DNA of 64,000 nucleotides, taken from assembly GCF_002295115.1 (NCBI RefSeq), contig NZ_NSFV01000013.1, positions 1 through 64,000 on the forward strand. Reading direction: 5' to 3'. Below are positions 28,636 through 37,165 of the stretch, one piece after another (within the stretch, counting starts at the first letter, position 1; the number at the start of each line of letters is the position of its first letter). This DNA is from Mesorhizobium sp. WSM4311 (GTDB lineage Bacteria; Pseudomonadota; Alphaproteobacteria; Rhizobiales; Rhizobiaceae). The notes under the pieces are model-generated. The model did no database searches. It was given only the letters and a program-made list of their open reading frames with translations, and had not been told where the DNA came from. The translations under genes were made by a program, and so were the position numbers.

Positions 28636-29392
28636 TTGATTGACACGACCTTTGCCGGAAAAACGGTGCTGATTACCGGCGGGTGGCGCGCTTGGCCCGG
28701 CCAGTGCCAAACTGCTGGCGGCGGGTGGAGCGGATTTGGTGTTGGCTGACCTGTCGCAAGAGGCTCTGGACCAAACTCTGGCCGCCTGTCCTGGTGCCCG
28801 TTGAGTTGTCTGCGACGTGACCGATCCGGCGATGCTGGAAGGGCTGGTCGACCTCGCCCGCGAGAGCTTTGGCCGGCCGGTTGAGGGCTTGGTCGCGGCC
28901 GCTGGCATTACGGTGCGATGAAGCGGCTGATAGACGTGAAGGGTACGAAGCCATGTTCAGCTTCAACGTCGGGGCCATTTGGCGAATCTGCAAGCTGCAT
29001 CCCGCAGATGCGCGAGCTTGGCCGCGGATCGGTGGTGCTCTTCAGCTCGACTGCTGGTCTGCAGGCCTCGAAGGACGTGCCGATCTATTCGGTGACCAAG
29101 GCGGCGGTTGTGATGATGACTCGCACGCTGGCGCTGAACCACGCGGCAGAAATATCCGCGCAAACTGTGTCTGCCCCGGAACCATCGCCAGCCGTTGGCC
29201 GAGGCCGGCGTCGCCTTCGCCCGGGGAGAAGCGGCACAGGTCGAGCGCCGGACGAAGATCATCGCTGCGCATCCGATGGGCCGAATGGGGTTGCCGTCCG
29301 AGGTGGCGACAGCTGTCGGCTATCTGCTGGACGATGCGGCGGGCTTCACCATCGGCGCCGCGCTTACGGTCGACGGAGGCAGCCTTGCCTAA
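28636..29392 (+). pseudogene. Short-chain dehydrogenase/reductase, decayed (first of two)
   Basis: A TTG at 28636 with GGAGGAGGA upstream begins LIDTTFAGKTVLITGG, the Rossmann start. A frameshift near 28685 follows; LGPASAKLLAAGGADLVLADLS continues in another frame, with an in-frame TGA near 28803 and more shifts near 28915 and 29165. The active-site YSVTKAAVVMMTRTLALN and the C-terminus AAGFTIGAALTVDGGSLA remain readable. At least four lesions exclude a functional SDR protein. It lies directly downstream of the deacetylase gene and may once have been part of the operon. Confidence 0.85.
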
Positions 29393-29396
29393 GCTC

Positions 29397-30118
29397 CGGT
29401 CAGAAACACTGTCGTCGTCACCGGCGCGGCGCGCGGGATCGGTGCCGCAACAGCGGCGTGGCTTGGCTCGGAAGAGGCGTGGGTGTTGCTAGTGGATGTT
29501 CTGGATAAAGTGCACGACACAGCTGCGGGCCTTGGCCAGACGGCGCTCGTCTGCGATCTGGCCATGCCCGACGCCGCAGGGCGGGTTCTGGCCGCCTTGG
29601 ATGCCGCAAGGATCGAGACGCTCGACGTCCTCGTGAACAATGCCGGCATTGGCGGTTCGAAGTCGCTCGCCGATACTGACGATGCCTTTTGTTCCCGCTG
29701 ATCGATATCAACTTGCGTGCAGTCATCAGCCTGACCCGCGAGTTGCGGCCGCGGATGCGCCAGCCGGGCGGGCGGATCATTAATGTCAGCTCGATCCTCG
29801 GGCTTACGGGCTATCCCGGAACGGTAGGCTATTCGGTGGCCAAGGCCGGGATCGCGTATCTCACGCTCCAGCAGGCCGGCGAGCAGGGCCTGTAGGGTAT
29901 AACCGTGAATGCGGTGGCGCCCGGCGTGGTCCCCACCGACATGACTCGAGCGCTGCACGTACGCAGCTACCAACGCCTGATGGTCGCGCCAATCCGCTCG
30001 AGCGCGTCTCCTCGCCGGAGGAGCAGGCGGCGGTGATCGCCTTCCTGCTTCGGACGACGCGTTCTACGTCTCGGGCGCAGTGATCCCCGTCGACGGCGGC
30101 TCCCGCCTGTCACAGTAG
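29397..30118 (+). pseudogene. Short-chain dehydrogenase/reductase, decayed (second of two)
   Basis: Starts with NTVVVTGAARGIGAATAAWLGS (TGxxxGIG cofactor site), then VNNAGIGGSKSLADTDD. A frameshift near 29690 leads to LIDINLRAVISLTREL, INVSSILGLTGYPGTVGYSVAKAGIA with the catalytic Ser/Tyr/Lys, and QQAGEQGL followed by an in-frame TAG at about 29893. Another shift near 29970 precedes the normal C-terminus YVSGAVIPVDGGSRLSQ. Two adjacent SDR genes have decayed to a similar degree, which suggests loss of selection for this end of the operon. Confidence 0.85.
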
Positions 30119-31043
30119 AGAAGAATAGCGCAATTTAAGCCTATACACAGGATGGCCCTGCAATTCCCGGATGCAGACCGACTCTGCCGGTAACCGGTTC
30201 CGGTGGTCGATCCTGTTAGCGGCGCCATTACCCGGCGCACATTTGATCGCGGTGGTGGGCAAGTTGAATTTACCCTTCGCGCGCTTCCCAGCGATCAATA
30301 TGGCAGTGTCGTACTGCTCGGTCATTGTCGCAACGGTCGCGTTCAGCGTCGGCGCGAACCACAGCGCCTTGGCCACACCAGGTTGTAGCAGACGGATCGC
30401 CTCAGTGACCCGCCGAAGAAGCTGAGGCCGTCAATCCAGTCGGGCAGCTTTTGAGTCAGAGTTGGCAAAGGCTGCTCGAACTGAACGACTGTTGAGGAAA
30501 GCCTTTGCAGGCGCGGCGGGCGCGAGCACCGCGGGGAGCCGCAAAAAGGCACGCGGAGAGCTCTGCTGAGGCTGCAGTCAACTCAGCGTCCTTGGGAGCA
30601 TATTGAAGTAGTATTTGCCCATCTCTCCCTGTTATGGCGATTTGAGAAGCAAAAAGCCCGTTCAGCGTTTAGCTTGGAGAATGTGCCCACTGCACTGCTC
30701 GCCCGCGAATCACCGATATTATGCAGATTTAGGAGCTCGACGCCGATCTCCTGCATTTGTTGGCGAGGATTGCTGGAAGAGTACCCATTCAATGCACTAA
30801 AATCCTGGAGTGGTCTGATCCTCATATTGTAAGTGTAGGCTGGCCTGATGCGGCTGGTTCCAAGTCTTCACAAAGGTTCCAACTACGCCTCCTCCCAAGG
30901 CGCATCGGCCCGGCAGCGAGTTCAATCTCCTGCCGGGCGTTGTAACTATTTGCGCACATTGGCCGATTCGGACCTTCAACGGGTTGGGCGGCTGCTGGCT
31001 GTCGGAGCAATGTAAAACTGGCTCATAGGCAAGAGTTAGATTG
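30119..31043. other. Intergenic region without a recognised gene
   Basis: About 920 bases. Open frames at 30110-30425 and 30583-31010 show no family motifs. Nothing further is supported. Confidence 0.5.
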
Positions 31044-32699
31044 ATGAGCAGTCTTGCGGACCAAGTCGCCGATCCAAATTCGCCAGGAGCATTTGCGCCC
31101 CTCAGAAATCCGAGCTTTCGTTCAATCTGGTTCGCCACGCAGGTCAGCTCGCTCGGCTGGTTGATGCAGACTGTTGCCATCAGCTGGCTGATGGCTACGA
31201 TTTCGACTTCCGATCTGATGGTCGCGCTGGTTCAGGCTTCTTCAAACCTGCCAGCGTTCATCTTATCCGTCTTCGCCGGGGCCTTGGCTGATAATTTCAG
31301 CCGGCGCCGGGTCATGTTCGCCGGCCGGTGCCTTATGGTATTGGCATCTGCGATGCTGACGGCTTTTGTGGTGCTGGGCTTTGTCGATCCGTGGATGATC
31401 CTCGGCTTCAGCTTCTTGATCGCATGCGGCGGCGCTCTCCACGATCCAGCCTGGCAGGCCTCGGTTGGCGATATGGTGAACCGACGCGACGTTCCCGCCG
31501 CCGTCACGCTCCTCTCCGTTGGCTTCAACACTGTTCGGACCGTAGGCCCGGCGCTCGGTGGCATAGTAGTTGCCTCTTTTGGGCTGATGACGGCTTTCGC
31601 CGTAACCAGTCTTACCTATCTGGTCCCTTTGGTAACCATATGGCGCTGCAAGTGGATGGTTCGCTCATCACCTCTCCCACGTGAGTCGATGAGGACGGCG
31701 ATCTATGACGGGCTACGCTTCACGGCGATGTCGTCGGAGATTAAGACGGCGATCACTCGCGGAACCCTCTTTGGTCTGGCGAGCATCGCCATTCTCGCGC
31801 TGCTGCCGCTGGTTGTCCGCGACCAGCTGGGAGGCGGACCGCTCGCCTATGGCACGCTCATGGCCGGATTCGGGACAGGCGCCGTCTTCGCCGGCATCTC
31901 GAACAGCGTGTTCAGACGGAGCTTGTCACAAGAGCGGCTGATGACGCTCGCATGCGTCGCCTGCGCGGCATGCTCCCTTTCGCTTGCGCTGACTTCTTCG
32001 ATTGCAGTGGCGGCAATTGCACTCGCCATGGGTGGCGCGGGCTGGGTCACCGCCTGGTCCGGGGTCGGCGTGACCGTGCAACTGGCAAGCCCGCGCTGGG
32101 TCGTGGGGCGCACCATCTCGATTTACTATGCATTGATCGATGGCGGCATCGCAGCGGGCAGTTGGGTGTGGGGCACGGTGGCCCAGAACCATTCACTGAC
32201 CTTGGCACTGGAGGGCTCCGCTGGAGCCCTTCTGCTGGTCGCCGCCACGGGCCTCCTGTTTCCCCTTCGCGAGCGCCGCGAATCCGATCCAGATGCTTTG
32301 GAGGACTTCGACGCACCGGCAGTCGCCCTCAATCTCAAGCCAAGAAGCGGTCCCATCGTGGTCAAAGTCGAGTACCTAGTGCCCGAGGAAAATCGCGAAG
32401 CATTCCTGGAACTCATGCGGGCGCGCCGGCATGTGCACAGTCGCGTCGGCGCTCGTCATTGGACTCTCCAGCGCAACCTTCAGGAGCCTATGCAATGGAT
32501 AGAGACATTCCGCACGCCGACCTGGACCGACTACCTTCGCCTGAACCATCGTCTCACGGAAGCAGACAAGGAATTGGGTAAACAAGTGCTGAAATTGCAT
32601 GCAGGACAGCTTCCGCCTAAAATCATGCTTTTTATCGAGCGACCAACAAGCTCGGCCCTAAAGTCCGATGAATCAGCACGTTATTTTCTCCGACACTGA
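31044..32699 (+). CDS. MFS exporter (MFS_3 / EntS-like) with C-terminal extension
   Basis: 551 residues from the ATG at 31044. It has a 12-helix major facilitator core (LMQTVAISWLMATIST, LSVFAGALADNFSRRRVMFAGR between helices 2 and 3, AFGLMTAF, LALLPLVVRDQLGGGPLAYG) to about residue 410. A soluble C-terminal part of about 130 residues follows (VKVEYLVPEENREAFLELMRARRHVHSRVGARHWTLQRNL, FRTPTWTDYLRLNHR), like a monooxygenase-type ferredoxin-fold domain. This organisation fits the MFS_3 group, which contains putative exporters such as EntS. Inner membrane. A damaged paralogue lies at 42507-43963 on the minus strand. Confidence 0.88.
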   Translation: MSSLADQVADPNSPGAFAPLRNPSFRSIWFATQVSSLGWLMQTVAISWLMATISTSDLMVALVQASSNLPAFILSVFAGALADNFSRRRVMFAGRCLMVLASAMLTAFVVLGFVDPWMILGFSFLIACGGALHDPAWQASVGDMVNRRDVPAAVTLLSVGFNTVRTVGPALGGIVVASFGLMTAFAVTSLTYLVPLVTIWRCKWMVRSSPLPRESMRTAIYDGLRFTAMSSEIKTAITRGTLFGLASIAILALLPLVVRDQLGGGPLAYGTLMAGFGTGAVFAGISNSVFRRSLSQERLMTLACVACAACSLSLALTSSIAVAAIALAMGGAGWVTAWSGVGVTVQLASPRWVVGRTISIYYALIDGGIAAGSWVWGTVAQNHSLTLALEGSAGALLLVAATGLLFPLRERRESDPDALEDFDAPAVALNLKPRSGPIVVKVEYLVPEENREAFLELMRARRHVHSRVGARHWTLQRNLQEPMQWIETFRTPTWTDYLRLNHRLTEADKELGKQVLKLHAGQLPPKIMLFIERPTSSALKSDESARYFLRH

Positions 32700-32763
32700 C
32701 TCTTCGAGGTTAACCCCTTGTATCTGCACGCAGAGGACTTTGTGCGATGGAAGCGACTGAGCC

Positions 32764-32789
32764 TCGAACCGGATGGCCATCCGGTTCGA
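32764..32789. repeat. Perfect 26-bp palindrome
   Basis: The half-site TCGAACCGGATGG is followed directly by its reverse complement with no loop. It lies 65 bases after the MFS stop and about 120 bases before an IS110 remnant. It could act as a cruciform, part of a terminator, or an IS110 target; there is no following T-run. Confidence 0.7.
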
Positions 32790-32911
32790 AGCAAGGCGAA
32801 GTCGCCCGACACCCCTCCGGCCACAACCGTGGGTGAGCCTGGGATCTTCGCCTTCGTCACGTACGACCGAATAGTCGCTTGGCTCCAATCGCACGCACAA
32901 GGCAGGTTACC

Positions 32912-33378
32912 GTGAACAAGACTATCTGTGGAGTGGATGTTTCGAAAGACTGGCTCGATACCCATGTCGTGCCGAGCGGAGCGGCGGGCCGCTTTCGCAA
33001 CGATGCGGCAGGCATAGCCGAGCTTGCTGCCTGGTGTTAGGTCAATGGTGTCGAGCTCGTCGTCATGGAGGCCAGTGGCGGCTACGAACGGCTTCCCTTC
33101 CTGCTGTCGTGGGAGTTGGGAGTAGCCTGCGGCATGGCCAATGCGAGGAGCGTACGCTGATTCGCCGAGGCGATGGGCTTCCTGGAGAAGACCGACAGGA
33201 TCGACGCCGCCGTCATCGCCCGCTATAGCGAGGTCAAACGGCTGCAGCCGACGCTGCCGCCGAGCGCGGCCCAGCAGCGGCTCAAGGCGCTGGTCGCCCG
33301 GCTTTCCCAGGTAACCGCCGATCTCACCGTCCAGAAGCAGCGCAAGAGCGCTGCCACTGATGCCGATACCATTGCCTG
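32912..33378 (+). pseudogene. IS110-family transposase N-terminal remnant
   Basis: The GTG at 32912 opens VNKTICGVDVSKDWLDTHVVPSG, then FRNDAAGIAELAAWC, a TAG, VVMEASGGYERLPFLL, a TGA, and FLEKTDRIDAAVIARYSEV, the DEDD N-terminal domain. After QKQRKSAATDADTIA the sequence leaves the family and enters tandem repeats at 33382. Two in-frame stops and truncation make it non-functional. It is a third IS110 subtype in the window. Confidence 0.85.
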
Positions 33379-33381
33379 CGT

Positions 33382-33471
33382 ATTCCGATGAAGCCGGCCA
33401 CCGATTCCGATTTGAAGCCGGCCAGTCATTCCGATTTCATTCCGGCCAGCATTCCGATTTGAAGGCGGCCA
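33382..33471. repeat. Four tandem imperfect repeats, IS21-type terminal array
   Basis: Four units of about 22-25 bases each based on ATTCCGATTTGAAGCCGGCC, with differences in the third and fourth. Such multiple repeats occur at the ends of rhizobial IS21-family elements, where they bind IstA. No istA/istB follows, so it is probably a solo end left after deletion. Confidence 0.65.
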
Positions 33472-33860
33472 TTTTTCGGTCTGATCCTGGGTCTCGTTGA
33501 TGTTTGGGTTGGGTTTTGTTTCAGGTCAAGCTGACGGATAAGCCCGAAAGCGGCACCATGCAAGAATACAATAGGTCCACCGGTTCCATTCTCGCAATAC
33601 AAAGTCGCGACGGCCCCAATCAATATGCAATGTTCGGTGATCATTGTTTCCTCAGCAAAAGCGAGCCAGATCGGTCTGCATTATGCATATGGGAAGCGAG
33701 GCTTCTGGTATTTACTTCATAAGCGTAGCAGCGTCTACAGGCCTTTTGCGCCAATTGCCCCCTAGCCGAACGCAGGAATTCGGCGTAGGCGCCCCAGTTC
33801 TTCAACCGCGAATTTGCAGGAAATTCCTAAACAAGCGCGGTGACCGTCTAGTGCATCAAG
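33472..33860. other. Intergenic region, nothing recognised
   Basis: About 390 bases between the repeat array and the end of the minus-strand hydrolase gene; no motif or gene is supported. Confidence 0.45.
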
Positions 33861-35078
33861 TTACGCGCGGAGCATCCTCCCCAATGCCTGCATCTGCGGC
33901 CTTCTAATCCGATCAATGTGGTCGCAAGCGGGGTGCGACCCGAAGCGCGCAATCACCATCTCCGCCTTTGGCGCTATGTACAGGTTCTGGCCGTAAAGGC
34001 CCCGACCTTCAATAGCATCAAGCTCGTCGTGTGATACCCACCATTGGCTTCGGTATGTATAGCCGAATGGGAGGTCCGGCTTGGCGGGGTGGTCGAGATC
34101 TTGAAGGTCGTAGACAACACTCGCGGGAACCAGTTGCTTGCCATTACACGAGCCTTCACATCGCATCAGCTCGCCGAAACGCGCCAAGTCGCGCAACGTC
34201 ACATTGAGTCCGCTATGCGCCCTCGGCATACCGTTTGTCGGGTCGATCTCGACATAGGCGTCTTCTTCGCAGCCCAGTGGCAACCATAAGCGCTCCTCCA
34301 ACAGTTGTGCGAACGACCGGCCCGTTGCGCGCGACATAACCCAAGCCATAACATTGGTATCGACGCCTTTGTAGACAAATTTGCCGTGCGCCCCTTCCTT
34401 TCGTATGGTACGCAGGTATTCGCATCTATATGACTTGTCTACACTTGTGTAATCTTCAGTAAAAGCAACGTTAGTTTGCATGTCCATGACTTGGCGGAGC
34501 GTTGCATCTTCCCACCCTGTACCTCGTAATTCCGGCACAAACTGCGATATTGTCTTCCTGTCGTCGAGAATGCCCTCATGCACCAACGCCGCGGCTAGGG
34601 TGCCCGCATACGATTTGGTGATTGACTGACACGAATGTTGTACGTGCGGCGCGAGTGCGCCGAAGTATCGTTCGTATATGATCCGCCCCCGATGCAGGAC
34701 CAAAATGCCGTCGGTGTAGGTGTCGAATAGCGCCTCCTCGAACCGGTTGGTGCGGTCGTCCATGTCGACGAACGTGAGCCCATCGATTTCGGTAGACCTG
34801 TTGCTGCACTCAAGCTGCGACGGTCCGCCCCGCCCTCGCCACACTTGGACTGTGGGCCGCAGCTCACGCATATGCGATAGCGACCAGCGAAGCTGAGGAA
34901 AGGTCCAAACAGTTTCATTCTCGAATGTTACACGCTTGTCTGGCGGCGGCGGCGCACCGCGCATCCAGCCAAATTCGCGAGGATCCGATGCACGGCCGTC
35001 CAGGTATTGCTGTCCGTCGAATTCGAGTACGCTCTCCGACGCGTTACCGACGGTTTGCCGTTGTTTGAATTCTGTCAT
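33861..35078 (-). CDS. Serine hydrolase, beta-lactamase class C / 6-aminohexanoate-dimer hydrolase (NylB)-like
   Basis: 405 residues. SxxK motif in CQSITKSY (Ser152, Lys155), with upstream DGILVLHRGRIIYERYFG, the typical family lead-in. GTGWEDATLRQVMDMQTNVAFTEDY and VTLRDLARFGELM are further conserved family blocks, and FVYKGVDTNVMAWVMSRATG supplies a probable catalytic tyrosine. Length and motifs match NylB-type amide hydrolases and EstB-like esterases rather than secreted AmpC, and no signal peptide is visible. A role in cleaving a linear amide in the cytoplasm fits the other amide hydrolases here. Two palindromes lie 100-230 bases upstream of the start. Confidence 0.88.
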   Translation of the reverse strand: MTEFKQRQTVGNASESVLEFDGQQYLDGRASDPREFGWMRGAPPPPDKRVTFENETVWTFPQLRWSLSHMRELRPTVQVWRGRGGPSQLECSNRSTEIDGLTFVDMDDRTNRFEEALFDTYTDGILVLHRGRIIYERYFGALAPHVQHSCQSITKSYAGTLAAALVHEGILDDRKTISQFVPELRGTGWEDATLRQVMDMQTNVAFTEDYTSVDKSYRCEYLRTIRKEGAHGKFVYKGVDTNVMAWVMSRATGRSFAQLLEERLWLPLGCEEDAYVEIDPTNGMPRAHSGLNVTLRDLARFGELMRCEGSCNGKQLVPASVVYDLQDLDHPAKPDLPFGYTYRSQWWVSHDELDAIEGRGLYGQNLYIAPKAEMVIARFGSHPACDHIDRIRRPQMQALGRMLRA

Positions 35079-35180
35079 ACATGGGATCCAATTTCATGCC
35101 TAGGCGCCCCCGGCGCCAGCTGGCTATCGAGAGTTGCGACCCAACCTCGGGAGTTCGGACTGGACTAAATCACAACATGT

Positions 35181-35190
35181 TATGATCATA
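35181..35190. promoter_or_regulatory. Perfect palindrome TATGATCATA
   Basis: A 10-bp palindrome about 105 bases upstream of the minus-strand hydrolase start at 35078. AT-rich against its surroundings, so a possible operator or promoter element. Confidence 0.35.
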
Positions 35191-35288
35191 GCAGCGGCAG
35201 GCGCGCATTCTATGCGAAATGTCCTCGACAACGCAGCAAATCAGCGTTGTATTGCGGCCGGCGCATACTTGCGGCCCCGCTCTCGCGT

Positions 35289-35310
35289 GGCAAGTAGGAC
35301 CTAACTTGCC
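35289..35310. promoter_or_regulatory. Inverted repeat GGCAAGT-N8-ACTTGCC
   Basis: 7-bp perfect arms with an 8-base spacer, about 210 bases upstream of the hydrolase gene. The half-site GGCAAGT resembles the GGCAARTGCC motif seen at 22216 and 49510. Confidence 0.35.
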
Positions 35311-35517
35311 GAACGCTTCCAGCTACAAGAGGCATGAGCCATCATGCGCAGTATGCCGAGTACATCTCGATTAAACCGGGTCCGAACGGGTTGACAATTG
35401 TAACGCGTCTCCGCTGTCCGAGCTACGATGAGTCAAAAATTCTCTGGTCTATCAACGATGTTGACCCAGAGGGATACGTGCGAACTCGCAAGGCAAGAAA
35501 TCGCGAAATGGCATGGG

Positions 35518-35810
35518 CGACTCTGCATGTTGGCGACGCGATAGTGGATAACGCCGTCGCCTTCGTAGGTGGGCTCGGCTTGAGTCGTCGCATGCGACGT
35601 CTCGAAGCAACCGCCCTGGTCAATAGCGACGTCGACCAGCTCCGAGCCCTTCTTCATGCCGGACATCATTTCGCGGGTGACGAGCTTTGGCGCGGCAGCA
35701 CCGGCGATCAGCACGGCCCCGACCACGATGTCGGCAGAGAAGCATTCTTCCTCGAGCGCCCCGACGGTTGAGTAGCGGGTGCGCACACGGCCGGCGAAGA
35801 GGTCGTCGAG
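35518..35810 (-). pseudogene. ald: Alanine dehydrogenase internal fragment
   Basis: The minus strand reads LDDLFAGRVRTRYSTVGALEE, ADIVVGAVLIAGAAAPKLVTREMMSGMKKGSELVDVAIDQGG, CFETSHATTQAEPTYEGDGV and HYRVANMQ. This is the central NAD-binding part of alanine dehydrogenase. Both ends of the gene are absent: the 5' side runs into 15-bp tandem repeats and the 3' side into unrelated sequence. Only about 95 residues of a ~370-residue protein remain. Confidence 0.88.
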
Positions 35811-35849
35811 ATTAGGGAGGTCGAGATTAGGGAGGTCGAGATTAGGGAG
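35805..35849. repeat. Three perfect 15-bp tandem repeats
   Basis: GTCGAGATTAGGGAG three times in a row, just at the 5' edge of the alanine dehydrogenase fragment. Read in its frame the repeats encode PNLDL units, so they expanded without shifting the frame. Confidence 0.9.
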
Positions 35850-36268
35850 AGAGAGGGGCTTGGACCGCAGTTCCCACGTGACCAGAGTCAGCCCTGCAAG
35901 GTGTAATTCAACGCGCCAGTCCAGTTTAGATCCTTCCAAACAAGACGTCTTGTGGCGATGCAATCTGCAGCCTTCGGAGTCCAGCGAGTTGGCGAGTTCG
36001 CCGACCTCTCTGAGGCCAGGGTATCCGTGCTTTGTGAAATCGCCAGAGCGATCCGGCGAAAGCCAAGGGTAGTTCGCAGGAAACCTGCATCATCGAACTC
36101 GATTTCGCTGAATGCCAACAATGCAGAGCGATAAGGTGTCGTTCGTTAAATGACGGACCGGGATGGGTCCAATCAGCAGGGAGCAATGGCGCACCGCTAA
36201 GACACTCCTCTCGGTGGCGACGAAGGTAGCTTTCAAGAAAATAAGAACGAGAAAAAAGGGAACTATAG
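35850..36268. other. Region between ald fragment and ABC importer
   Basis: No gene is supported. Segments are probably degenerate. The ribosome site GAAAAAAGGGAAC lies just before 36269. Confidence 0.4.
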
Positions 36269-37111
36269 ATGAACAATCATGTAACGACGGTCGTAGTTGC
36301 AGTCTCCATGGCGGTTGCGTCGATGTCTTTGTCAGCCAAGGCTTGCGCCGGCGAAGTCCTTGATCGTGTGCTCGCGGCACAGACATTGACGGTAGCGGTC
36401 GGGTCCGACTGGGGAGCCTTGTCTCACTTGAACGACCAACATGAACTCGACGGTGATGATGTAGAGGTCGCGAAGGGCATTGCGGACTACTTGGGCGTGA
36501 AGATCAAATTCGTGACCCCGGGCTGGGATATCATTCAGGCAGGCCAGTGGGGGGGGCGTTGGGACATGGCCATGGGTCAAATGACGCCGACCAACGATCG
36601 CGCCAAAAAATTCGCCTTCCCGGCCATGTACTTCTACGAAGGCGAAGTCGCTGTCGTTCACAAGGATAGCAAAGCGACGAAGCCTTCCGACCTGGAGGGC
36701 AAGATCGTCGGCGTCCGAGCGGGAACTCTTGGCGATTTGTATGCCAATCACAAGCTCACACCGGCATGGATCGGCGCTAAGCCAATACAATATCAATTTA
36801 CAGCGGGCCAAGTGAAGGCTTATCCAAGTGCTAACTCTCTTACGCTTGACGACCTGCGCCTCGGCGATGGTGTTCGTCTCGATGGCGTCATTACTGAAGG
36901 AACGACGGCGGCTGCGGCAATCAAATCTGGCTATCCATTGAAGGTTATTGGCGATCCCTTATTCTACGCCCCGGGCGCTGTCACAATCGAGCGTGGCGAT
37001 AAGGAGTTTATCGACAAGGTCGCTGCCGCGGTCAAGAAGATGAAGGATGACGGCACTCTTGCTAAACTCTCGGTCAAGTGGTTCGGGGGGGATTTCAGCG
37101 TCGATAAATAA
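36269..37111 (+). CDS. Amino-acid ABC transporter substrate-binding protein (family 3)
   Basis: 280 residues with an N-terminal signal peptide ending near AKACAG. The mature part follows the SBP family 3 pattern: LTVAVGSDWGALSHLN, DVEVAKGIADYLGVKIKFVTPGWDIIQAGQWGGRWDMAMGQMT, FAFPAMYFYEGEVAVVHKDS and LEGKIVGVRAGTL. Periplasmic receptor for an amino acid or derivative. It is the first gene of an importer operon (receptor, permease, ATPase). A hairpin at 37127-37149 separates it from the permease, a common way to make more receptor than membrane parts. Ectoine importers (EhuB) are of this family, but the binding site cannot be assigned by eye. Confidence 0.92.
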   Translation: MNNHVTTVVVAVSMAVASMSLSAKACAGEVLDRVLAAQTLTVAVGSDWGALSHLNDQHELDGDDVEVAKGIADYLGVKIKFVTPGWDIIQAGQWGGRWDMAMGQMTPTNDRAKKFAFPAMYFYEGEVAVVHKDSKATKPSDLEGKIVGVRAGTLGDLYANHKLTPAWIGAKPIQYQFTAGQVKAYPSANSLTLDDLRLGDGVRLDGVITEGTTAAAAIKSGYPLKVIGDPLFYAPGAVTIERGDKEFIDKVAAAVKKMKDDGTLAKLSVKWFGGDFSVDK

Positions 37112-37126
37112 CATGACACAATCGTG

Positions 37127-37149
37127 GGCGTCCCCTTCCCGGGGGCGCC
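37127..37149 (+). terminator. Intercistronic hairpin after the receptor gene
   Basis: Stem GGCGTCCCC / GGGGGCGCC (9 pairs, one G-T) with loop TTCCC, followed by TCTTCTT. Placed between receptor and permease it could stabilise upstream mRNA or cause partial termination. Confidence 0.7.
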
Positions 37150-37165
37150 TCTTCTTAGGAAGAAA

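Noticed and set aside
33382..33471. CRISPR array
   Set aside because: Repeats are directly adjacent without unique spacers, vary from copy to copy, and no cas genes are present.
35334..35520. Small gene beginning MSHHAQYAEYISIKPG
   Set aside because: Open frame continues through the antisense of the alanine dehydrogenase fragment; only the first ~60 codons are non-antisense, with no family or ribosome site.
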